Positions 13,071 through 18,654 of a stretch of 18,654 nt of DNA are shown here, one piece after another (position 1 is the stretch's first letter; every line of letters starts with the position of its first letter). The notes under the pieces are model-generated. The model saw only the letters and a list, made by a program, of their open reading frames with translations. It did not search any database and was not told the DNA's origin. The stretch spans positions 1 to 18,654 of the forward strand of contig DASTSL010000072.1 in assembly GCA_035760705.1 (NCBI GenBank), given 5' to 3'. The translations under genes were made by a program, and so were the position numbers. This DNA is from Allomeiothermus sp035760705. GTDB taxonomy: Bacteria; Deinococcota; Deinococci; Deinococcales; Thermaceae.

Positions 13071-13093
13071 CTAGCATGGGTTCACGGTGCTAG
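13071..13093. promoter_or_regulatory. Dyad at the thioredoxin promoter
   Basis: CTAGCA (13071-13076) and TGCTAG (13088-13093) form a perfect 6-bp inverted repeat with an 11-base spacer. It overlaps TAGAGT at 13091-13096, a candidate -10 box for trxA. It may be an operator; no regulator can be named. Confidence 0.4.
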
Positions 13094-13123
13094 AGTGAGG
13101 GCCGAGACTTGGAGGATGCTGGT

Positions 13124-13462
13124 ATGGCGAAACCCATCGAAGTGAACGACGGCAACTTTGACCAGACCCTAAAGGAAAACAGCCTCGTGCTGGTGGATTT
13201 CTGGGCCGAGTGGTGTGGGCCCTGCCGTATGGTCGCCCCGGTGATCGAGGAGCTGGCCAGCGAATACCAGGGCAAGGTCACAGTTGCCAAGCTGGATGTG
13301 GACGCCAACCCCAAGACCGCCATGAAGTACCGGGTGATGAGCATCCCCACCATCATCCTGTTCAAAAACGGTGAGCCTGCCGAGGTGTTGGTGGGTGCCC
13401 AACCCAAGCGCAACTTCGAGGCCCGGCTGCAAAAGCACGTGCCCGCCGCTGCGCAAAGCTAG
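13124..13462 (+). CDS. trxA: Thioredoxin
   Basis: Cytoplasmic protein-disulfide reductant, 112 residues. The redox motif WCGPC is at 30-34 within FWAEWCGPCRMVAPV, and the cis-proline loop MSIPT is at 72-76. The buried Asp (D25 in VDFWA) and the C-terminal GAQPKRNFEARL helix are standard. The frame extends to a TTG at 13109, but ATG 13124 is the right start because GGAGG (13111-13115) is eight bases upstream. It is followed by an intrinsic terminator and probably monocistronic. Confidence 0.97.
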   Translation: MAKPIEVNDGNFDQTLKENSLVLVDFWAEWCGPCRMVAPVIEELASEYQGKVTVAKLDVDANPKTAMKYRVMSIPTIILFKNGEPAEVLVGAQPKRNFEARLQKHVPAAAQS

Positions 13463-13475
13463 TCTCGAAACGTAG

Positions 13476-13502
13476 CGCCCCTGGGAAACCGGGGGCGTTT
13501 TA
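13476..13502 (+). terminator. Intrinsic terminator of trxA
   Basis: CGCCCC (13476-13481) pairs with GGGGCG (13492-13497), with GG/CC continuing inward, followed by TTTT at 13498-13501. The T-run merges into TATCAT, the likely -10 of the next gene. Confidence 0.75.
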
Positions 13503-13511
13503 TCATGGCCT

Positions 13512-13994
13512 ATGCACAAACGAGCAGCCTTTGACCCCGATAGTTACCTCGAACGTGTTCGACAAGGGTGTTTCATATGCAAGATGCTGGCCGGTGATCC
13601 CCAGAGCCAGCATCACATTTTTTACGAAGACGCACATTCGGTGACTTTTCTCAACAAATACCCGACCCTGTACGGCTATAGCTTGGTTTGCCCGAAGGCC
13701 CACCTCACCGAGGTCACGGGGGATTTTTTGCTCGAGGGATACCTCCGGCTGCAAAGCGTGGTCTACCGGGTCGCCGAAGCCCTCCGCCAGGAACTCGGGG
13801 CGGAGCGCGTCTACATCCTCTCTCTAGGAAGCCAGCAGGGAAACAGCCACGTCCACTGGCACGTGGCCCCACTCCCGCCGGGGGTTCCTTACGAGAAGCA
13901 GCAGTTCCATGCCCTGATGGCAGAAAATGGCATTTTGCAAATCCCAGATGAAGAGATGAAGGACTTGGCCTCGAGGCTCCGTAAGCGTCTGTAA
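13512..13994 (+). CDS. HIT-family nucleotide hydrolase/transferase
   Basis: 160-residue cytoplasmic protein of the histidine-triad superfamily, which hydrolyses or transfers nucleoside phosphates. The triad is HVHWHVAPLP with His113, His115 and His117. An N-terminal CFIC (Cys20, Cys23) resembles the zinc-binding pair of some HIT proteins. FYEDAHSVTFLNKYPTLYGY is the usual core strand-helix block. The start at ATG 13512 lacks a ribosome binding site, but TATCAT at 13501-13506 ends five bases before it, so a leaderless start within the trxA terminator tail is likely. The subgroup (Fhit-, HinT- or Ap4A-phosphorylase-like) is not certain. Confidence 0.9.
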   Translation: MHKRAAFDPDSYLERVRQGCFICKMLAGDPQSQHHIFYEDAHSVTFLNKYPTLYGYSLVCPKAHLTEVTGDFLLEGYLRLQSVVYRVAEALRQELGAERVYILSLGSQQGNSHVHWHVAPLPPGVPYEKQQFHALMAENGILQIPDEEMKDLASRLRKRL

Positions 13995-14053
13995 AGAATC
14001 ACGATGTCATCAAACGCTTCCCGCCTCCGGCCTCTGGCCTTAAGCTATCCCTT

Positions 14054-15046
14054 GTGAGACCCATCGCCCTCGACGCCATGGGCGGCGACTACGCCCCCAA
14101 GGAAACCGTAACCGGGGCCTTGCTGGCCGCCAAAGAAGGCATCCCGGTGGTGCTGGTCGGGCAGACCCCGGCGGTCAAGGCCGAATTGCAGAAGCAGGGC
14201 GGCGACCTCCCCGTGGTGGAAGCACCCGAGTTCATCACCATGGAAGACGCCGCCACCGACGTGCGCAAGAAGCGGGGAGCCTCGATCAACATCTGCATGG
14301 AACTGGTGAAGAAGGGGGAAGCCTCCGCCGTCGTGGCGATGGGCCATACCGGGGCCACCCTGGCCTCTGCCCTCTTCAATCTGGGACGCGTCCAGGGCGT
14401 CGAGCGCCCCACCCTGCTCATCGAGATGCCCAGCGAGAAGGGCCGGGTCTACCTCAGCGATGGTGGGGCCAACGTGGACTGCAAGCCGCACTGGCTGGTG
14501 CAGTTCGCGGTGATGGCGACCGCCTACGCCGAAGCCCAGGGGGTAAAGAACCCCAGCGTGGGCCTGCTCTCCATCGGGGAGGAAGAGGGCAAGGGCAACG
14601 CGCTCACCAACGAGACCTACCCGCTGCTCAAAACCACCCCCGGGATTCGCTTTCACGGCAACGTGGAAGGCCGCGACATCTTCAAAGGAACCACCGACAT
14701 CGTGGTGACCGACGGCTACACCGGGAACGTAGTCCTCAAGCTCTCCGAGGGGGAGGCCCGGACCCTCTTCAAATGGGTTCGCGAAGCCCTGACCAGTTCA
14801 CCCCTGGCCAAGCTGGGCGGGCTGTTGGTGCGGGGCTCGCTGCAAGGGCTGCGGGCCAAGATGGACCCTGCCGAGTACGGAGCGATGCCTCTCTTGGGCG
14901 TGGAGGGCCCAGTTTTTATCGGGCACGGCTCGGCAGATGCCCGGGCGGTGCGTAACGCCATCCGTAAAGCCAAGAGCGTGGTCGAGGCTGGTCTGGTCGA
15001 GCGGGTGCGGGCGGGGATCGCTCAGCTTACCCCGGCGGAGAGCTGA
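14054..15046 (+). CDS. plsX: Phosphate acyltransferase PlsX
   Basis: Converts acyl-ACP and phosphate to acyl-phosphate, the first step of bacterial phosphatidic acid synthesis with PlsY; peripheral membrane enzyme. 330 residues, the usual length. Family blocks: IALDAMGGDYAPKETVTGAL at the N-terminus, VVAMGHTGATLASALFNLGR near 93-112, LSDGGANVDCKPHWLVQFA near 138-156, GLLSIGEEEGKGN, and TDIVVTDGYTGNVVLKLSEG. The start is GTG 14054 with no ribosome binding site; TAAGCT (14041-14046) ends seven bases before it, again a leaderless pattern. No fabH, fabD or rpmF gene is adjacent, unlike the fab clusters of many bacteria. Confidence 0.96.
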   Translation: MRPIALDAMGGDYAPKETVTGALLAAKEGIPVVLVGQTPAVKAELQKQGGDLPVVEAPEFITMEDAATDVRKKRGASINICMELVKKGEASAVVAMGHTGATLASALFNLGRVQGVERPTLLIEMPSEKGRVYLSDGGANVDCKPHWLVQFAVMATAYAEAQGVKNPSVGLLSIGEEEGKGNALTNETYPLLKTTPGIRFHGNVEGRDIFKGTTDIVVTDGYTGNVVLKLSEGEARTLFKWVREALTSSPLAKLGGLLVRGSLQGLRAKMDPAEYGAMPLLGVEGPVFIGHGSADARAVRNAIRKAKSVVEAGLVERVRAGIAQLTPAES

Positions 15047-15128
15047 GTTGCGCCTGAGTGAATAGGTCGGATGAAGAGGGGTGGGCCACGCTCGAGCCCA
15101 TCCAGGGTGCAATTCCCTCAGGGCCATC

Positions 15129-15144
15129 GGGGAGAATTCTCCGA
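15129..15144. repeat. Palindrome between plsX and the barrel-protein gene
   Basis: GGAGAATTCTCC (15131-15142) is a perfect 12-bp palindrome, with CGG and CG flanks, between convergent genes. It lacks a T-run; it may act as a weak bidirectional terminator. Confidence 0.3.
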
Positions 15145-15164
15145 CAGTCTTAACCCACAAACGC

Positions 15165-15609
15165 TTAAAACCGCCATTGGAGGCTGAGCGAGATCGTCCA
15201 GCTCCGCTCGAACCTGCTGAGCAGGAGCACCCCGTAACCCACCTCGAGCGTCGAACGGATCGGCAGAATCCGGTAGTTGGAAGGGGTGGGGTCGGTGAGG
15301 TAGCCCAGCGCTCAGCCAGGGGTACTCCACCCCCAGCCCCAAAAACAGCAACCCCAAGCTCAGGTCGCCCCCCAGCGAAACCTGGCCGCTCAAATCGGTC
15401 TCGTACTCGAGCCCCAGGAAGGCGGTCAAATTCGTACTGCCGGAGGAGGTCAGGTACAAGAACGTACTGCGGAGCCCGAGCCCCGAAGCGAGGCGTCGCG
15501 GAGCCTCCTCTACCGGAGGCTGGGAGACCGGCAGGACGGGTTCGACTTGCGCCTGGCCCGAGCTAAGCAACAACAGCGTCAACACGGTGAGGATCAGGGA
15601 GTAGCGCAT
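15165..15609 (-). pseudogene. Frameshifted small outer-membrane beta-barrel protein
   Basis: The frame from ATG 15609 gives a signal peptide (MRYSLILTVLTLLLLSSGQA) then alternating strands such as LGLRSTFLYLTSSGSTNLTA and SLGGDLSLGLLFLGLGVEY. After WLSAG, at the CCC at 15304-15306, the natural sequence continues in the next frame: YLTDPTPSNYRILPIRSTLE, then VGYGVLLLSRFERSWTISLS and LQWRF at TAA 15165. The repaired protein is 147 residues and ends in Phe, the terminal signature of outer-membrane barrels. The span is 148 codons plus one base, so one extra base explains everything. Unrepaired, translation goes on to 15118 with unrelated residues. It may be a real pseudogene or a sequencing error in a GGG run. 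Confidence 0.75.
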
Positions 15610-15618
15610 AAAACCTCT

Positions 15619-15646
15619 GTTTCATCTATATAACGAGAGCCTAGGG
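15619..15646 (-). promoter_or_regulatory. Promoter of the barrel-protein gene
   Basis: On the minus strand TTGCCC and TATAGA are separated by about 16 bases, just upstream of an AGAGG ribosome binding site before ATG 15609. It lies back-to-back with the MscS promoter. Confidence 0.45.
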
Positions 15647-15662
15647 GGGCAAGTGCCTCGAA

Positions 15663-15668
15663 TATAGT
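15663..15668 (+). promoter_or_regulatory. -10 box of the MscS gene, leaderless
   Basis: TATAGT at 15663-15668 ends six bases before ATG 15675. There is no ribosome binding site and no clear -35. Confidence 0.5.
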
Positions 15669-15674
15669 GACCGC

Positions 15675-16721
15675 ATGGAACCTACGGCCATGCAAGCCAA
15701 CACCCTCCCCTGGCAGGCCCTCTTGGGCTTGGGGGTCGTCTCGCTCGCCTTGTGGCTGGGGCGCACCGGGGCCCGGCTCCTCAACCAAGCCGGACGCCTT
15801 ACCTCCCTGCAGGATAATGGTTACTGGCGAATCTTGGGATGGGTTTGGTGGGGGGTCACCCTTCTAGGTGGGCTATCGCTGCTTGCCGAGATTTTCCACC
15901 TCCCCTTGGAACCCTTTCGCACCTGGGGTAACCAGCTTTCGCAGTGGCTGGGCTCGAGGGGGCTCACCGGGCTCCTCATCCTGGCTTCGGCCTCGCTGGT
16001 GTATCGGCTAATTCCCATGCTGCTGGGCCGGGTGCCTATCGCGACCTCGGGGGAGTTCACCCGGCAGCAGGTGCGGATACAAACCCTAAAAGCTGTACTG
16101 GACTCGGGACTTCGCAGCCTGGTGCTGGTGATCGGGGGACTATTTTTCCTCTCTAACCTGGGGCTCAACGTCACCGCGCTCTTAACCGGGGTGGGGGTCG
16201 CGGGCCTGGCGGTGAGCTTCGCCGCACAGAACCTCATCCGCGACCTGATCAACGGATTTTTTATCCTGCTAGAAGACCAGTTCGGGGTGGGGGACGTGAT
16301 CACCGTGGGGGCCATCACCGGCACCGTCGAGCGCTTCAACCTGCGGATTACCGTGCTGCGCGATGTGGAGGGCCGGGTTTACTTTATGCCTAACTCGGGC
16401 ATCACGGTGGTCTCGGTGCTGAGCCGGGATTGGGCCAGGGCAGTAGTAGACGTGCCGGTTTCCTGGAAGGAGGACCTCGAGCGGGCCCTGGCGGTCTTCC
16501 AGGATGAAGTCAACCGCTTTTACGAAGACCCCCAGTGGCAACCCAAATTCTCCGCCCCACCCGACGTGCAGGGCGTGCAACAGCTCGCCAACGACGCCAT
16601 CACCCTGCGGGCTTTGTTCACCACCAAGCCCAAAGAGCAATGGGGGGTGGGGCGCGAGTTTCGCCGCCGCATCGCCGAACGCTTTGCCCGAGAGGCGATC
16701 AAGACCCCGGCTACCCAGTAG
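15675..16721 (+). CDS. MscS-family mechanosensitive channel
   Basis: Cytoplasmic-membrane tension-gated channel releasing solutes on osmotic downshock. 348 residues with hydrophobic segments near 14-30, 52-72, 96-116, 143-162 and the pore-lining helix 165-185. The core signature is LLTGVGVAGLAVSFAAQNLI, with the beta domain FGVGDVITVG and TGTVERFNLRITVLRDVEGR, then VYFMPNSGI (about 236-243), all standard for MscS. The C-terminal alpha/beta domain runs to the end. One or two extra N-terminal helices make it longer than E. coli MscS. A GTG or ATG further downstream would cut the first helix, so ATG 15675 is kept; it is six bases from a -10 box. Confidence 0.93.
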   Translation: MEPTAMQANTLPWQALLGLGVVSLALWLGRTGARLLNQAGRLTSLQDNGYWRILGWVWWGVTLLGGLSLLAEIFHLPLEPFRTWGNQLSQWLGSRGLTGLLILASASLVYRLIPMLLGRVPIATSGEFTRQQVRIQTLKAVLDSGLRSLVLVIGGLFFLSNLGLNVTALLTGVGVAGLAVSFAAQNLIRDLINGFFILLEDQFGVGDVITVGAITGTVERFNLRITVLRDVEGRVYFMPNSGITVVSVLSRDWARAVVDVPVSWKEDLERALAVFQDEVNRFYEDPQWQPKFSAPPDVQGVQQLANDAITLRALFTTKPKEQWGVGREFRRRIAERFAREAIKTPATQ

Positions 16722-16794
16722 GGCTCGAGCCCGGGCCATCCCCTCAGGGACTGGCTATTTGACCAGCAATTGAAAATTAACGTGTGATTATGTC

Positions 16795-16824
16795 TTGACA
16801 AGAATAGATATTATGCCTTATACA
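16795..16824 (+). promoter_or_regulatory. Strong promoter of the 39-residue membrane protein gene
   Basis: A perfect -35 TTGACA (16795-16800) and TATACA (16819-16824) are separated by 18 bases. Six bases then lead to ATG 16831, so the message should be leaderless. Confidence 0.7.
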
Positions 16825-16830
16825 TATCCC

Positions 16831-16950
16831 ATGATCGCGCCACGCAAAAGACATAACAAAAATGCCCTTCGCGGATTCCTGTTTGACCTTATGACCGGCG
16901 CAATTCTGGGAGCTTTGCTGTTCATTTTCATGTGGCTGTCGCCCGCCTGA
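16831..16950 (+). CDS. Small single-span membrane protein, 39 residues
   Basis: This gene is too short for usual ORF cutoffs. It encodes a basic N-terminus (MIAPRKRHNKNALRG) followed by a hydrophobic helix (FLFDLMTGAILGALLFIFMW, about residues 16-35) and ends LSPA. The positive-inside rule places the N-terminus in the cytoplasm. The glycine-containing small-xxx-small pattern (GAILGALL) suits helix packing. It is framed by a consensus promoter whose -10 abuts the ATG and by a perfect intrinsic terminator that overlaps its stop codon, so it is a complete monocistronic unit. I do not recognise a family. It could be a stress small protein, a type I toxin-like peptide or a subunit of a membrane complex. 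Confidence 0.7.
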   Translation: MIAPRKRHNKNALRGFLFDLMTGAILGALLFIFMWLSPA

Positions 16951-16962
16951 TGGCGGGTTTTT
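16942..16962 (+). terminator. Intrinsic terminator overlapping the small-protein stop codon
   Basis: CCCGCC (16942-16947) and GGCGGG (16952-16957) flank the loop TGAT, which contains the stop codon TGA. TTTTT at 16958-16962 follows. Coding sequence and terminator share bases. Confidence 0.88.
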
Positions 16963-16997
16963 CGATTTTTATCCGAAGAGGGTTGCTCCCACTATTC

Positions 16998-17029
16998 CCG
17001 CTCCCTACGAGGGCGGGATTTTCTGTCGC
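16998..17029 (+). terminator. Second hairpin before the GNAT pseudogene
   Basis: CCCGC and CC pair with GG and GCGGG (about 17000-17024) across TACGA with a bulge, followed by ATTTTCT. It may be a backup terminator for the small gene or part of a palindromic repeat. Confidence 0.4.
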
Positions 17030-17066
17030 GGCGCAGCGGCTTAAAATCTGCCTGAGAGAGGCCGGG

Positions 17067-17621
17067 ATGATCACCACGGATCGCCTGATCCTGCGCGACT
17101 TCAGGCTTTCGGACTGTCTGGCGGTGCACGAGTTCTGCTCCGACCCCGAAGTGATGCGCTTCATGTTGGCGGGGGAACCCTAGACCGAGGCCAGAAGCCG
17201 CGCTTACGTCGAGGAGGCGATCTTCGGGGCCGAACGCCACCCCCGGAGGAACTTCTCGCTGGCTATCGTCCAGCGTTCCGATGATCGGGTCATCGGGAGC
17301 TGCCACCTCAGCCTGCTGGATGAAATCTCGCGCGAAGCTGACGTGGGCTACGGCCTCCACCGAGGCTTCTGGAAGCAGGGGTACGGCACGGAAGCCCTGA
17401 GTGGACTCTTGCGGCTGGGCTTCGGGGAGCTTGGCCTGCACCGGATTTCCGCGTCGGTGGTCGCCGCCAATACCGCCTCGGTGCGGACCCTCGAGAAAGT
17501 AGGGATGCACCGGGAGGGACACCTCCGCGAGAAGTACTGGCTCGAGGGGAAGTGGTGGGATGCTTACCTATACGCCCTGCTCGAGCAGGAATGGCGGGAA
17601 GACCTGCCCCCGCGGCCCTAG
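17067..17621 (+). pseudogene. RimJ/RimL-type GNAT acetyltransferase with one amber codon
   Basis: One frame of 184 codons encodes an entire GNAT protein, broken only by TAG at 17181-17183 (codon 39). The N-terminal part is MITTDRLILRDFRLSDCLAV, then FCSDPEVMRFMLAGEP before the stop. The rest continues TEARSRAYVEEAIFGAE, SLAIVQRSDDRVIGSCHLSL, the acetyl-CoA loop region DVGYGLHRGFWKQGYGTEAL and NTASVRTLEKVGMHREGHLR, then a normal C-terminus at TAG 17619-17621. Family homologues have P(W/Q)TEEEA here, so a single base change explains the stop. ATG 17067 has GAGAGG six or so bases upstream; TAAAAT at 17042-17047 is a possible -10. Either a fresh pseudogene, a sequencing error or an amber-readthrough case. 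Confidence 0.82.
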
Positions 17622-17665
17622 CGCCCATACGACATCAACAAATAAATTCATTTTTTATTATGCTA

Positions 17666-17695
17666 TTGACATATTCTTATATGGGAATGTAAGAT
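17666..17695 (+). promoter_or_regulatory. Promoter and operator of the ArsR-SRPBCC-DHFR operon
   Basis: A perfect TTGACA (17666-17671) and TAAGAT (17690-17695) with an 18-base spacer, followed by six bases and the ATG at 17702. Inside the spacer ATTC (17673-17676) and GAAT (17685-17688) form a short dyad, suitable for repression by the ArsR protein itself. Confidence 0.7.
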
Positions 17696-17701
17696 AGCGC
17701 T

Positions 17702-18052
17702 ATGGCCCGCTCGGCGACCACTGCGGATGTCTTCAACGCGGTCGGAGAGCCGCAACGCCGTCAAATCCTCGAGCTGCTGGCTCAGGGCGAGTGGTCGGTG
17801 AACGACATCGCCGGGGCGCTGGGGCTGCATCAGCCCCAAGCCTCCAAACACCTGCGGGTCTTGCGGAAGGTCGGGCTGGTCAGTGTACGGGGAGACGGAA
17901 AGCAGCGGCTGTACCGGCTCAATGCCGGGGGCCTCAAGCCCCTTCACGACTGGGTCAAGCCGTTCGAGCGCTTCTGGAGCGAGAGCTTCGACCGCCTGGA
18001 CGAATACCTCGAAGAGTTGCAGGCCCAGGAAAAGGAGAAAAGCGATGAATGA
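17702..18052 (+). CDS. ArsR-family transcriptional regulator
   Basis: 116-residue winged-helix repressor, standard length. The fold begins VFNAVGEPQRRQILELLAQG, the recognition helix region is LGLHQPQASKHLRVLRKVGLV at about 40-60 and the wing is VRGDGKQRLYRLN. No ELCVCDL metal site is visible; WSVNDIA occupies that place. The C-terminal segment FERFWSESFDRLDEYLEEL forms a helix typical of ArsR proteins encoded beside SRPBCC/AHSA1 genes. Translation is probably leaderless (promoter -10 six bases before the ATG). Its last eight bases overlap the next gene, so it is the first gene of the operon and likely represses it. Confidence 0.92.
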   Translation: MARSATTADVFNAVGEPQRRQILELLAQGEWSVNDIAGALGLHQPQASKHLRVLRKVGLVSVRGDGKQRLYRLNAGGLKPLHDWVKPFERFWSESFDRLDEYLEELQAQEKEKSDE

Positions 18053-18563
18053 CCGCACGGTATCCGAGCACGAGCTGGTGATCATCCGCGCCTTCGACGC
18101 GCCCCGCGAATTGGTGTTCAGGGCTTTTGCCGAGGCCCGTCACCTGGCCCGCTGGTGGGGTCCCAAGGGCTTGCGCATTGAAGTCCACACGCTCGAGTTC
18201 CGCCCTGGGGGGGTCTTTCACTACTCGATGCGCTCGCCCCAGGGCCAGGAGATGTGGGGCAAGTTCGTCTACCGCGAGATCCTCGAGCCGGAGAAGATCG
18301 TCTACGTCAGCTCGTTCGCCGACGCCGAAGGCGGCCTCACCCGCCACCCGATGTGGCCGGAGTGGCCGCTCGAGATCCTGAACACGCTGACCTTTGAAGA
18401 GCACGGCGGCAAAACCATCCTGACCCTGCGCGGTGGCCCGATCAACGCCGCCCAGAACGAGATCGAGTTTTTCAACGAGGTGCAGTCGGGCGTGCGGGTG
18501 GGCTTCAAGGGGACGCTCGATCAGCTCGAGGAATACCTGGCAACTCGAGGCGGTGTGGCATGA
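18045..18563 (+). CDS. SRPBCC/AHSA1-domain protein
   Basis: 172 residues from ATG 18045, which has an AGGAGA ribosome binding site and overlaps the ArsR stop by eight bases. The START-like hydrophobic-pocket fold of the AHSA1 type is recognisable from IIRAFDAPRELVFRAFAEAR, HLARWWGPKG, FHYSMRSPQGQEMWGKFVYR and EEHGGKTILTLRG, ending in the helix GFKGTLDQLEEYLATRG. Such proteins are frequently paired with an ArsR regulator; ligands are unknown. Cytoplasmic. Its stop overlaps the next start (ATGA). Confidence 0.93.
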   Translation: MNDRTVSEHELVIIRAFDAPRELVFRAFAEARHLARWWGPKGLRIEVHTLEFRPGGVFHYSMRSPQGQEMWGKFVYREILEPEKIVYVSSFADAEGGLTRHPMWPEWPLEILNTLTFEEHGGKTILTLRGGPINAAQNEIEFFNEVQSGVRVGFKGTLDQLEEYLATRGGVA

Positions 18564-18654
18564 GAAAACTGGTGGTGGCCGAGTTCATGACCCTGGACAG
18601 CGTGGTGGAAGCCCCCTACCGGTGGGCGTTCGAGTTCGGCAGCAAAGAGCAGGA
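18560..18654 (+). CDS. Dihydrofolate reductase-like (RibD C-terminal) protein, partial
   Basis: Only the first 31 codons are in the window. They encode MRKLVVAEFMTLDSVVEAPY and then RWAFEFGSKEQ, the standard start of the DHFR/RibD_C family (MRKLVxxxFxTLDGVVEAP). The ATG overlaps the SRPBCC stop as ATGA, so it is translationally coupled third gene of the ArsR operon. ArsR-SRPBCC-DHFR-like clusters are common. The usual Gly after LD is Ser here (TLDSVVE), a minor difference. Confidence 0.85.
   Translation, partial: MRKLVVAEFMTLDSVVEAPYRWAFEFGSKEQ

Noticed and set aside
1..18654. CRISPR array, complete insertion sequence or prophage
   Set aside because: No regularly spaced repeats, transposase, integrase or phage structural gene was seen on either strand.

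Overview
The window looks like chromosomal DNA from a Thermaceae bacterium (Deinococcota), most likely Meiothermus or Allomeiothermus. The evidence is indirect. The base composition is GC-rich. L28, aspartate aminotransferase, LspA, PlsX and thioredoxin are of Thermus type as recalled from memory. The hexamer CTCGAG is hugely over-represented. Many start codons sit 5-8 bases after a TAnnnT-like -10 box with no ribosome binding site, which is the leaderless-mRNA pattern known from Deinococcus and Thermus. No database search was possible, so the genus is an inference.

Layout. 1-238: a dense cluster of nested palindromes downstream of rpmB. 239-1171: divergent rpmB (-) and lspA (+). 1259-2644 (-): a large ArsR-type regulator, then a 62-residue orphan gene with its own promoter, dyad and terminator. 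2858-4009 (-): aspartate aminotransferase. 4138-4595 (+): a decayed DUF433/DUF5615 toxin-antitoxin pair ending at a terminator, followed by a second inverted-repeat structure. 4797-5768 (-): a secreted DUF4384 protein with a proline-rich linker. 5976-6578 (+): an HD-domain nucleotidase-like protein. 6616-7152: a DUF3224 gene bracketed by a perfect 14-bp inverted repeat. 7167-9191 (-): a P1B-4-type metal ATPase with an upstream dyad. 9404-9685: a near-perfect palindrome and a GNAT N-terminal fragment. 9764-10759 (-): a ReAII-type L-asparaginase, preceded by a strongly folded untranslated segment ending in an intrinsic terminator (candidate non-coding RNA). 11027-11431 (+): a VOC protein. 11461-12192 (-): a PhoX phosphatase gutted by an internal deletion. 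12345-12668 (+): a YegP/DUF1508 protein. 12680-13027 (-): DUF309. 13124-15046 (+): thioredoxin, a HIT protein and PlsX. 15165-15609 (-): a frameshifted outer-membrane barrel protein. 15675-16721 (+): an MscS channel. 16795-16962 (+): a previously easily missed 39-residue membrane protein with its own promoter and terminator. 17067-17621 (+): a GNAT gene broken by one amber codon. 17666-18654 (+): an ArsR / SRPBCC / DHFR-like operon with overlapping genes, cut by the window end.

Most genes are independent housekeeping or stress units, not one pathway. Two themes unify the window. Five loci (six genes) are decaying in different ways: start loss, frameshift, nonsense, in-frame deletion and truncation. 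Transcription units are short, with promoters abutting start codons. I found no CRISPR array, rRNA, intact tRNA or intact transposase. The best candidates for something undescribed are the folded RNA at 10773-10954 (-) and the 39-residue membrane protein at 16831-16950 (+).
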